Positions 19,583 through 28,703 of a DNA stretch of 64,000 nt are shown one piece after another. The position numbers and the translations under genes were made by a program. This DNA comes from Nothopassalora personata (Eukaryota; Ascomycota; Dothideomycetes; Mycosphaerellales; Mycosphaerellaceae). The DNA is taken from NCBI GenBank assembly GCA_033816765.1, contig CM066293.1, forward strand, positions 4,154,001 through 4,218,000, given 5' to 3'. The notes under the pieces are model-generated. The model saw only the letters and a program-made list of their open reading frames with translations. It ran no database searches and was not told where the DNA came from. Position 1 is the first letter of the stretch. The number at the start of each line of letters is the position of its first letter.

Positions 19583-20697
19583 TCAGTCAGAGCCTTCGCA
19601 GCGTCTACCCTGCGAACCGCTTGCGCGCCACGGTCCTTCCACAGGTGCCTGTTCGGGCAATCCGTCTTAATGTGACCCTTCTTATGGCATCCATAGCACT
19701 CCGCTTTGGTCCTATCAAAGGTCACAGACGATCCGCCGGCGTCCCGCTGGTAACTCGCACCCGGGTCGCGCGACGCCTGACTATGCTTCTGCTGCTTCGA
19801 GCCACGATCGCTTCGCCCTTGGTCGCCCTCAGTCTCTCGCCTGCGGCGACCATGCTGCCCGCGGTCGTGCCCTCCGCTGCCACGCTCCGTGCTTTCAATG
19901 CGCGAAGCCAGGATCACCAGTTCCTCTCTGGTTGTTGGGATGTCATGAAACTTGACGATTGCGGACCGCAGGCCAGGCGCAAGCTTAGCGAGCATATGTC
20001 GCACGCGTTGCGCCTCCGTATAGTCCCCCAACTGATCCTCCATGACATCCAGCTCAGTCGCAAACTGACGCACTGTCTGGTTGTCCTTCTGTTTCACCGC
20101 CTCATACTCCAACATCACGTTGAGCACGCGGTTCACAGGATCGCCGCATGCGTCTCGACAGAACTCCTCAAAGTCCTGGTATGTATACCCTTTAAGGTCA
20201 AGGACGCTATGGTTGGCGTGCCATCGCTCACTTGCCTCTCCGCTTAGGTACATAACCCCATACAGGACCTTTGACTCGTTCGTCGCATACGTGCCGCCTG
20301 AGAGGGCAAAGACAAGAGAGAGCTCCCTTAGGAATACCCGTGCTTTCTTGATCGAGTCCCCTCTAAAAGGCGTAGGTTCTTTGAGACGCAAACGTGTCGC
20401 ATGCGATGCGACCGCGCCTCGAGCTGCGATATCATCGTCAGTTACTACAGATGGAGGAGGGGGAGGGGGAGTAGGGGATAGTTCTCCGCCGGATTCGCCC
20501 TGAGGGTCCGCCGGCGGCACGCTTGCGTCCCGCAAGATCTCCAACTGTTCAATCTCCCTCTGTATCTCCTTCTCCTCAACCTCTGCCCGAAGGGCATCCC
20601 TCCTTGCGACTAAGGCTGCACGCCTCGCTTGTTGCTGGGCCCTAGGGCTCAGGGGAGCCGCAAGCGTAGCGCTGCTGTCGTCGCGTTCGGACTCCAT
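19531..20697 (-). CDS. gag: Gypsy-1 Gag
   Basis: The start is taken at the ATG at 20697; upstream in-frame codons begin only with TTG. The product is 388 aa. The N-terminus is acidic and coiled-coil-like (Arg/Glu/Gln-rich, residues about 20-70). A retrotrans_gag capsid region follows (FRGDSIKKARVFLRELSLVF ... YLSGEASERWHAN). A CCHC zinc knuckle, CYGCHKKGHIKTDC, lies near the C-terminus. The stop at 19533-19531 falls inside the 99-bp repeat, and pol continues in the -1 frame. It packages element RNA into virus-like particles, as known for the family. Confidence 0.9.
   Translation of the reverse strand: MESERDDSSATLAAPLSPRAQQQARRAALVARRDALRAEVEEKEIQREIEQLEILRDASVPPADPQGESGGELSPTPPPPPPSVVTDDDIAARGAVASHATRLRLKEPTPFRGDSIKKARVFLRELSLVFALSGGTYATNESKVLYGVMYLSGEASERWHANHSVLDLKGYTYQDFEEFCRDACGDPVNRVLNVMLEYEAVKQKDNQTVRQFATELDVMEDQLGDYTEAQRVRHMLAKLAPGLRSAIVKFHDIPTTREELVILASRIESTERGSGGHDRGQHGRRRRETEGDQGRSDRGSKQQKHSQASRDPGASYQRDAGGSSVTFDRTKAECYGCHKKGHIKTDCPNRHLWKDRGAQAVRRVDAAKALTEKGSDQGKGRGPEVGRS
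19561..19567 (-). promoter_or_regulatory. Candidate -1 ribosomal frameshift site, GGGAAAA
   Basis: In the gag frame the text is CAG GGA AAA, which is G GGA AAA, a canonical X XXY YYZ slippery heptamer. The pol frame is open only from 19582 and gag stops at 19531, so slippage must occur within about 50 nt; the heptamer lies in that interval, about 30 nt before the gag stop. I have not established a downstream pseudoknot. Confidence 0.6.
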
Positions 20698-20734
20698 GGC
20701 GTGTATGGATTGCAACGAAGAGAAGAATTAGAAC

Positions 20735-20931
20735 TGTTAAGGGGATGTCGCAATGTATAGCACGCCCACGACCTGCCAGTCGTAGATGAACTAATTCTTG
20801 CCTTTTGTTCAAGACGCATCGCGCGTCGCAAGGTGTACTCATGCGTGTCACGTGCGGCTTGGCAGCCGGTCGCGACCGCATGTCACATGCAAGGCCACAT
20901 GTAGGGGTTAGCCACTGGGCTGCCCCTTACA
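20735..20931 (-). repeat. Gypsy-1 5' LTR
   Basis: 197 bp, matching 14304-14500. It is followed on the right by the target duplication GTTAC. Confidence 0.95.
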
Positions 20932-21433
20932 GTTACCTTCTCGCTCTTACCGTAGCTTTAACATATTGCGAGCCGTAACTAGGATTAGATTATTGTCCCT
21001 AGCCTCCTCCGCACGCCTTAACGACTAGGTAGCGTCCTTATTGTCCTAGTTTAACTCCCTATTATTAGTAGGTATAGCCTTTCTAGCATTACGACTAGCT
21101 TTCCGCACCGCTGTACGCTCTATAAGTATAGACTAGACGATAGAGAACTACTACTTAAGTTAGGCTAGTAATGTTAATTAATATACACCCTAGTGCTTCT
21201 ACTCGATAATACGAGGTACCTTCTCGTATAACCTATCGATTACTAGATTGTCCTAACTACTCGAGGTATTTAGAGACTTGTGTAACTTGTCTTTATATAG
21301 CGTAACGATGTCCTACCGGAGCCTATTAGACATAAATGCATTAGGCGGCATAGGGAACATAGTATTAGGACGTAGCTCGGTAACGTGCCTACAAGCCTAT
21401 TTATCGAGTGCTACTAATACGATAGTAGAACGA
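20932..21433 (-). pseudogene. RecQ-type helicase pseudogene, middle fragment
   Basis: This piece lies between the two Gypsy insertions. On the minus strand it continues the helicase frame from 34258 when Gypsy-2 and one AACGA copy are disregarded. It reads as a helical, charged region (NRELNxDNKDAT, LRRAEEARDNNLILVTARN) with stops only at Gln/Trp-like positions. It then continues across Gypsy-1 into 14303-13387. There is no catalytic motif here; the assignment is by continuity. Confidence 0.65.
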
Positions 21434-21842
21434 TGTTACGGTTCTAATCTAGAGCTAAAGGAAGCTAACTAATCAGACCTCTACAATTGGTAGGCGCTTC
21501 CGCCCGAGAAGTGCTCTCTTACCCGCAGGAATAAAACTAAGGAACCGAGAGAGCAACTGAAGTAATCTCCTTAATCTCGTTAATCTCGGTGATCTCGAGA
21601 GAGCATAGAGAGCATGGAGAGCACGGAGAGCAAACGCTCTATCTCCTTTGTATTTAGGAACGCTAGAAACCCTTATGGTTCTAATGCGTTGAACTTATGT
21701 TACTATCTCACTAATTGGAATACAACTCTTATTCCTATTATTTATCTTCGCTTAGCTTGCTTTAGCCTCTCTAAAGAATAATACCGCTACGTGACTTGAC
21801 TTATCTCTCTTTTGAGACTAGCCCTGGAACGAGACAATAATA
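21434..21842 (+). repeat. Gypsy-2 5' LTR (RIP-mutated)
   Basis: 409 bp, the same length as the 3' LTR and the solo LTR. It differs from the solo LTR mainly by TA replacing CA or TG. Confidence 0.93.
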
Positions 21843-21914
21843 CTTTAAACGCCCTTAGGATAAGCGCTACTTAAGTAGCTAGTAGGGGAACACCCGCCCC
21901 TAGCGAAGCAGGAA

Positions 21915-23090
21915 GCATCCGCCGTGCGCTACCATAATAGACCACTACGAAGGACGATAAGTCTAATAACGATAACGAGCCTACTTTAAGGAAGAACGAC
22001 GTTAAGGCTACTAAGCTAGACCTCTTCTATAGAGACAGGGCCAAGTTCGACGACTGGATTAATTAGATGGATATATATCTTATGTTCAACCTAGTCGATG
22101 CCGATAAAAGAACTATCTTCGCTATTACGTACCTTCGCGGAAGTGCGCAGAACTAGATCAAACCTTACCTTAAGGAATACCTTAAAGGTATAGGACGATT
22201 AGACCCTACTAGAATATTTAGGAGCTACACCCTTTTTAAAGAGAAGATGAAATTAATCTTTGGAACCTCGAACGAAGTCCAATAGGCCATACGAATCATT
22301 TAACACCTAAAGCAGAAGACGTCTACTTTAGAGTATGCAGCCAAATTCGAAGAATACGGACAAATTACCGGATAGGACTAGACGGCGTTAATAACTATGT
22401 TCCGACGTGGACTTAAAGACTCCGTCAAGGACGAGTTAATAAGACACGGGGGACGGATCACTAACCTCGAGGAGCTAATAAAAGCGTCGATCAACATCGA
22501 TAACTAGCTCTGGGAACGATACTAGGAGAAGAAATACGACTCCAAAGTAGGAGGAATAGTAGGATACGCTCCGGACCACAGACCCTTAGGAGGATACGTT
22601 ACGAAGGGAGAATTCTTACGACAAAGCCAACCCTACTATAGACCATAGCTAATAGAACTAGACGTTACCTAACGAGGACGGAGGATCGACAAGAGTAGGG
22701 GCTACGGAAAGAAGCCCTTTAAAGGAAAAGGAAAACTCACGTGCTATGCCTATAGTAAGGAAGGCTACATAGCGCGGGATTGCCGTAGTAAGAATATAGT
22801 GTGCCGCGAGCAGTTTAATATAATACAACCCCGAACTAGTAAATCTAAGAGTAGCGTTAGATCTCGAGGAGATACCGACTATACTCGGAGAGTAGAGGAG
22901 AGAGCTAGCAATAGAAGTACGACGCCTCTCCTAGACCCCTTAGAAGGACGAGGAGGATACTATAGGCAGCAAATAGTAGTCATTCTATTTAATGCGAAGA
23001 ACCAACTACGACAGTTTAATATAATAATACGAAGAGTCGACTACGAGACCGAATCCGAGTCTCGAAATGGTTATAGAAGCCTTCATTAGC
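21915..23090 (+). pseudogene. Gypsy-2 gag, RIP-decayed
   Basis: A capsid-type frame is followed with TAG/TAA only at Trp/Gln positions: KLDLFYRDRAKFDDW, a YLRGSAQN stretch, FKEKMKLIFGTSNE, LEYAAKFEEYG, and a FRRGLKDSVKDELI motif typical of retrotransposon gag. A zinc knuckle near 22738-22790 reads CYAYSKEGYIARDC. Its second Cys and its His have become Tyr, both explained by RIP (TGT to TAT, CAC to TAC). The frame may change between this and the following protease region. Confidence 0.75.
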
Positions 23091-23900
23091 GATTCTATTA
23101 CCTAGACTCGTGTCAAATCTACTACGCCGCGAAGTTAGGCGCAGGGTATTAGCCTCAGCAACCACGAGGAACCCTAGGAGCGACGTATAGGCAAGACGCT
23201 ACGCTCCGAGAAGTAGACATTGATAAATCCTACTTTAACGAAGATAGAAGCGATAAAGAAAATCAGGACCTAGGATGGAACGGATTATGGTCACTAGAAC
23301 TATAGGAAGAAAGTTAAGAAACTACCGGGCTAGATACCATCGAGGAAGAACAGGATCCGGAAGAATCCAGCGAAGAAGATTCCTCCGAAGGAGAAGAGAG
23401 CGACACTAACGACGACAACGAACAACTTACCTTTACGGTAGATATACCTAAAAAACTGTACGACATGATTATCTACCTATAAAGAAGGCACGAGGAATTC
23501 CTACCTAAGATAGGTAGACGAAGGAGGCTACATTCTATTAAGTTTAACAAGACACTCAACACCCTACGAGGCATAGCCTAGGGATACCCACTTATAGAAA
23601 CAACCGAGAATCTAGCAACCACCGTTATAGAACGACTACCGATAGGAAGCCGAATAATAGGAACCGGATATCTTACACCGTTAGGAACATTTATATCGAA
23701 TGAATTACGCAATATAGTGCAGCACGCACGCGTACTCTACTTAGAAACGTAGAAGATCTAGGAACGCAACAGACTACAAGTGTGGACATAGGGCAACGAG
23801 CTATAGGTTCTAGCCGAAGCCTCTAGGCACGAAGCACAGCAAACTACATACTATTCGGGAAAAGGATTAGCTCCCTAGGAATAAGCGACCGGAGGGAGTT
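23091..23900 (+). other. Gypsy-2 gag-pol connecting region
   Basis: This is RIP-mutated, acidic coding-like sequence (Glu/Asp-rich around 23330-23450) between the gag knuckle and the protease. I assign no domain. Confidence 0.4.
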
Positions 23901-26339
23901 ATGCAATACTTAGGCTCACGCATCGACATTAAACACAGTTTTCTAGACATAAGCAATCGTTAACGGACATAAGACTAGTGTTATAATCGACTTAGGAGTA
24001 GCGGGGAATTTTATCTCCGAGTCTTTTATAAGAAGAAACGGATTAGCTACCCTAAAGAAGAAATGGGGTTACGAGTTAATCGCGGTAAACGGATTATCGT
24101 TACCTAGCGTAGAATAGGAGACGATACTATTGCCACTAGCTATCTAACAGCACTACGAGAATATTACCTTAGATGTTACTAATATAGCTAGTCATAACAT
24201 AGTATTAGGTATGCCTTGGTTAAGAAAGCATAATCTAGTAATCGACTAGAGAAGAGGAGTACTTACATTTAGGGAATGCGATTGCGTTGTCGACATTCAG
24301 CCTACGTAGTAGCAGCGTTCACTAGTAGATAAGGCAAGGAAACAGCTAAACGAGATACAGCTTACGCCGAATAGAAGGACAGAAGAACCACCTTCGACCG
24401 GGATAGACACTAGCGTAGGGCCGCCGGGTCACGAAGTTACTAGAAGTAATAGAAGTAACGCACTATCGAAGAATACTAACATCTTAGAGTTAAGTATTCC
24501 TAAGGAGTATCGTAAGTGGTCGCGACTCTTTAAAGAGGAAAGAGGCAAAACCGCCTTACCTAAGCACCGCCTATAGGATTATAAGATTAACATTTAGCTA
24601 GGGAAAGAGCCTCTATAGGGACCCCTATATCAAATGTCTAAGAAAGAGCTACAGACCCTACGAGAATAGCTAAAGGAGAAGCTAGCTAAAGGATAGATAA
24701 GAAGATCCACCTTAAGTGTAGGAACTCTATACATGTTCGTTCCAAAAGCAAACGGGAAGTTACGACTCGTATAAGACTATAGGAAGTTAAACGAGATTAC
24801 GATTAAGAACCGATACCCGCTACCTAACATCGAAGAAGCATAGGACAGATTAACCGGATCGGACTAGTACACGAAGATTGACCTACGAGATGCCTTCTAT
24901 GCTATACGAATAGTAGAAGGAGAAGAATGGAAAACCGCTTTTAGAACAAGATACGGACTCTACGAATTCTTAGTTATGCTAATAGGATTAACTAACGCAC
25001 CCGCATCCTACTAGGACCTTGTAAACGAAACACTTAGAGACCTACTCGACGTATGCGTTATCGCCTACATAGACGACATACTAGTCTACATAAAAGGATC
25101 CCTACAGGAACACATAAAATAAGTCTAGGACGTCTTCGAACGACTCACGCAATTAGGATTCAAGACGGCACCCGAGAAATGCAAATTCCATAAGAAAGAA
25201 GTTAAATTCTTAGGCTTTATTATTAGCACCATAGGGATAACGATTGACCCTACGAAGACACAGTCAATTAGAGAGTAGTTAGAACTAAAAACAGTTAAGG
25301 ACGTACAATCATTCCTTAGACTAGCGAACTACAACCGGAAATTCATTAAGGACTACGCGAAAATAGCAGCACTAATAACGATGCTTACGAGAAAGGACGT
25401 TACTCGGAAATAGGGAAAGGAATAGACTAAAGCATTTAAGAAACTTAAGGAACAATGCGCTTTAGCCCCTACGCTTCGATTATTCGACGGTAGTAAGGAA
25501 GTCCACATCGAGACCGATGCGTCTAATATAGCAATAGGCGCGTGTCTAACGTAGACACACGATAGGTAGAGACACCTAGTGGCCTATTACTCCCGGAAAA
25601 TGACTATAGCGGAACAGAACTACGACATCTATAACAAAGAGCTTCTAGCTATTATTGCTACTATACAACATTAGAGAGTATATATCAAGGGCCTACCGAA
25701 GTTAACGATTCTTTCTAACTATAAGAATCTTACGTACTTCACGACGACGAAAGAACTTACCCGAAGGCAAGCCCGCTGGTCGGAGCTGCTAGGACAGTAT
25801 AAGTTCGAAATTAAATATACTCTAGGACGAGAGAATGGCCGCGCCGACGCGCTAAGCCGAAGAAGCGACTACATAGAAGAAAAAGAACTAGTGCAACATA
25901 AGATGTTAAAGACGAACCCCGACGGAAGTCTTAGTGCTAACATAAGAGAATTTAACAACATCGTACGGATATTAGGCGATAGGGACGAACAATTCCCTAT
26001 ATCGCAAGGAAAATACTAAGTACCTAAGGATCGAGAAGAAGAATGCATACGACAACATTACGACGGACTAACTTATAGACACCCTAGAACTTTAAAAACT
26101 ATGGACCTAATATAGCGCAGTTTCTCCTTTCTATAGATGAGACTTAAGGTGTCACGCTACATTAAACAATGCGTACACTGCTAACGAAACAAGGCTACGA
26201 GACATGCAAAATACGGTTACCTACAGTTTAGGACACTACCGACGAAACCATAGGACGAAGTCACAATGGACTTTATTACGAAACTCCTACCGTTAAGAGA
26301 TTAAGTTACGAAACAACTATACGACATAATACTAGTTAT
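23901..26339 (+). pseudogene. Gypsy-2 pol, first part (PR-RT-RH-INT start), RIP-decayed
   Basis: A protease-like segment (VIIDLGVAGNFISESF) lies near 23975. RT follows, with [31 protein letters not shown] and the active site YIDDILVY near 25060-25090. RNase H is marked by IETDASNIAIGAC near 25505. The integrase zinc domain and MDFITKLLPL follow up to the Copia insertion at 26340. All stops are TAG/TAA at positions that RIP would create. The frame resumes at 31673. Confidence 0.85.
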
Positions 26340-26605
26340 TGTTGAGAATATGCAGGTCATCGGGTTAAAGAGGTTGGGGTCTACCGGACCCCAACATGTG
26401 GTTGCCCCGCAACAGGATTACGTGGCTGGGTGACATGGCTGGATCAGGGGTATAAGACTCATCCGAACAGATGAGTCTGCCTCTTATCCTTTACATCCAC
26501 ATCCGCGATACTTGTTCATAGAGACACGCTATCCCATTGGGTCCTTCTTCGTCCTAAGGCAAGATTCCATCTTCCAGTGGCTGCGCAACTCGTACCTGTT
26601 TAACA
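26340..26605 (+). repeat. Copia 5' LTR
   Basis: 266 bp, TG...CA, the same sequence as 31407-31672. Confidence 0.95.
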
Positions 26606-26620
26606 GGTTATGAGCCCGGG
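26606..26620 (+). promoter_or_regulatory. Copia primer-binding site matching the initiator tRNA anticodon region
   Basis: GGTTATGAGCCCGGG follows the LTR directly. Its complement reads as a GGGCTCATAACC anticodon-loop sequence with a CAU anticodon. That is the arrangement of Drosophila copia, which primes from a 5' half of initiator tRNA. Confidence 0.7.
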
Positions 26621-27119
26621 TTTGCCTACTTGGATCTCGTCTTACTCGAAGTCGTAACGCAGTTATTCCTCTGCAGGATAAAGGAAGGGCAGACTGGAGG
26701 CCGCCTCCGCATTGCACAGGAAGCTACAGCTCGCTGTAGGTGCATATCAGTCGTGAAAGCGCCTAGTGAGACACTATCAGTCTTTGACCGACTCAGAGGG
26801 TCGGAAGAGAAGCCTGTGTCAATACCCCAGACAGGTGGGCGAGCCTACTGGGAAGAGTCGCTCTCAGGACACCGCGTCGTCCTCACCGACTAACTGTTCC
26901 GTCTGAGAGAGTCGCAGTGTCTCAGAACACCCTCCCCTGAGAGAGTTACAGACAGCGTCTCAGAACACGATCCTACGACCGATTATCCCCTCTCCGGCCG
27001 ACAGCCATCCTGTCCGCCATCAACCACGCGTTCGACTTATCCCCTCGATACCGCGAACGACCGAATACCTATCGACTCCGTGGGCAGCCATCCTGACCCA
27101 CACACACATACACAAAAGC
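26621..27119 (+). other. Copia 5' leader
   Basis: This untranslated leader lies between the primer site and the gag ATG. It contains a repeated GAGAGAGT...CAGTGTCTCAGAACAC theme (26903-26970), probably RNA packaging or dimerisation structure. No ORF here is supported. Confidence 0.5.
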
Positions 27120-28703
27120 ATGGAGTCGGAAACTGGACACAGCAGCCTTGGGAGAAGGAGGGCAGCCCCCATCCTCGCCAAGGACAACTGGAGAACATGG
27201 TTCTCCTTGATGCAAGACCATCTTGAGGCCCAAGATGTGTACTGGGTAGTGGACGGAAGCAACCCACTGTCTAGCACCCCAAGCTCCTCAACACCATCTG
27301 AATCATCTACCTCCCAATCTGGACTTCAAGAATCAAGATACAGTCCAGCCGGCAGAAAGGCTAATGCAAAGGCAAGATATGAGATCTTTATCTGCCTTTC
27401 GCAAGATGACCAAGACGAGGTGTTGGAGATAAGAGAAGCTGGGGAGATCTGGCTCAAGATGAGAGCGAAGTACAGCAGGGTTCATGCTGCACATGCAATG
27501 GCAGTTGTTCAAGAGTTGATCAACTTCAGAATGACAGAGAACATGACTATCAGGCAGGCCTGGGTCCATCTTGGCAACCTTGCACGAAGGATTGCCGAAG
27601 TCGACCCAGCAGAGGCTCACTACAAAGAGCCTACAAGGAAGCTGAAGCATCTGCTTCAGGCTCTGCCTGAGGTGTATCTTGAGACGAAGAACACCATCCT
27701 GGCCCAGCCAGGACTGTCATACGAAGATTGTCTGCAACTGCTTGAGTCACATGAATCCAGACTGGAGGTCGCATCCAAAGAAACAGCGATGTTTGCGGGA
27801 AGAGGTTACCAGGGCAAGATCACCTGCCATCTCTGTGATGGTGATCATCTCATCAAAGAATGCCCACACCTCTCCGGCGCCAAGCAGACTGTCAAGAAGG
27901 ACAAGCACAACAGAGGAAGGACCTCTGTTGTAAAGAGACAATCATCACCGCCGAGAAGACGTTCGCAATCCCTAAACCTAAGGGATATGCTCAAGGCGGT
28001 GAGTGATCTTACAAAGCAGATGAAGGAGGGCCAAAAGAAGCCTAAAGCCTCCTCATCCAAGCCTGCAAGGGCACACGTAACCCAAGAAGACACATCAGAT
28101 TCTGAAGCACCCCTAGAAGATGATGATGTCGATGAGGTTGCCCATTCCACTGTGGAAGCCAAAGGCAAATACCCCTCCTCAGAGTGGTTGCTTGACTCTT
28201 GTGCCTCGTCCCACATGACTGACCAAGATTCACTTTTCAGGACACTGAAGCCTCTCGGGAAGAGAAAGTGGATCAAGGTTGGAGGTGGCTTTCTCCATGC
28301 CACGCATGTGGGAAGCGCAGTGATGGGTGGTCCCTCTGGGAAACAGATTGTCTTGGAAAACGTTTTGCTTGTTCCTGGCCTTGGAGTTAGTCTTGTTTCG
28401 TGGAACCAGTTCAGCCATCAGTTTGCTGTCCAACCACCCAGTTTCACCCTCAAGTCCCTCTCTGGAAAACCAGTTGTCCAGACAAAGATGAAGGGAGGAG
28501 TTCCATTCATTCAGACTATCTCTGAACAGCTTGAGCCCATATCACATGCCTTGCTGGCTCAAGACGATGAAATGGAACATGCTATGGCATCTACTGGATC
28601 TGAAGATCAGTGGGAGCTATGGCATAGAAGATGTGCACACCTTGGCAAGGGGTTGCTGAGAAATCTACACCGAGTTACTGACAAGAATGGAAGATGCAGG
28701 TAG
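27120..28703 (+). CDS. gag: Copia Gag-protease and start of integrase, truncated ORF
   Basis: It starts at the ATG at 27120; the ORF is 527 aa. The N-terminal half is a UBN2/gag-type capsid (NWRTWFSLMQDHLEAQDVYW, LKHLLQALPEVYLETKNTIL). A zinc knuckle CHLCDGDHLIKEC has one residue fewer than usual between the second Cys and the His. The protease motif is WLLDSCASSHMT, with DSCA where DSGA/DTGA is common. It then enters the integrase pre-domain (LWHRRCAHLGKGLL) and stops at 28703, where the zinc CxxC and the first catalytic Asp of the integrase should follow. The lost segment is inside the integrase, not at a normal gag-pol border. Confidence 0.88.
   Translation: MESETGHSSLGRRRAAPILAKDNWRTWFSLMQDHLEAQDVYWVVDGSNPLSSTPSSSTPSESSTSQSGLQESRYSPAGRKANAKARYEIFICLSQDDQDEVLEIREAGEIWLKMRAKYSRVHAAHAMAVVQELINFRMTENMTIRQAWVHLGNLARRIAEVDPAEAHYKEPTRKLKHLLQALPEVYLETKNTILAQPGLSYEDCLQLLESHESRLEVASKETAMFAGRGYQGKITCHLCDGDHLIKECPHLSGAKQTVKKDKHNRGRTSVVKRQSSPPRRRSQSLNLRDMLKAVSDLTKQMKEGQKKPKASSSKPARAHVTQEDTSDSEAPLEDDDVDEVAHSTVEAKGKYPSSEWLLDSCASSHMTDQDSLFRTLKPLGKRKWIKVGGGFLHATHVGSAVMGGPSGKQIVLENVLLVPGLGVSLVSWNQFSHQFAVQPPSFTLKSLSGKPVVQTKMKGGVPFIQTISEQLEPISHALLAQDDEMEHAMASTGSEDQWELWHRRCAHLGKGLLRNLHRVTDKNGRCR

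Larger units (their letters stand above)
14304..20931 (-). mobile_element. Gypsy-1: complete Ty3/Gypsy chromovirus-type LTR retrotransposon
   Basis: Two LTRs of 197 bp (14304-14500 and 20735-20931), identical as far as I can read, start TGTTAAGGGG and end CCCCTTACA. The 5-bp target duplication GTTAC lies at 14299-14303 and 20932-20936. gag and pol run on the minus strand, so the 5' LTR is the right one. A polypurine tract (GGGAGGGGAGG on the minus strand, within 14503-14516) abuts the 3' LTR. No TGG-type tRNA primer site is evident after the 5' LTR. Intact ORFs, identical LTRs and absence of RIP mark a recent insertion, placed inside the RIP-decayed helicase pseudogene. It also carries an antisense spliced gene between pol and the 3' LTR. 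Confidence 0.95.

Noticed and set aside
20600..20734. Canonical TGG-type tRNA primer site for Gypsy-1
   Set aside because: No TGG follows the 5' LTR on the minus strand; the priming mechanism is left unassigned.
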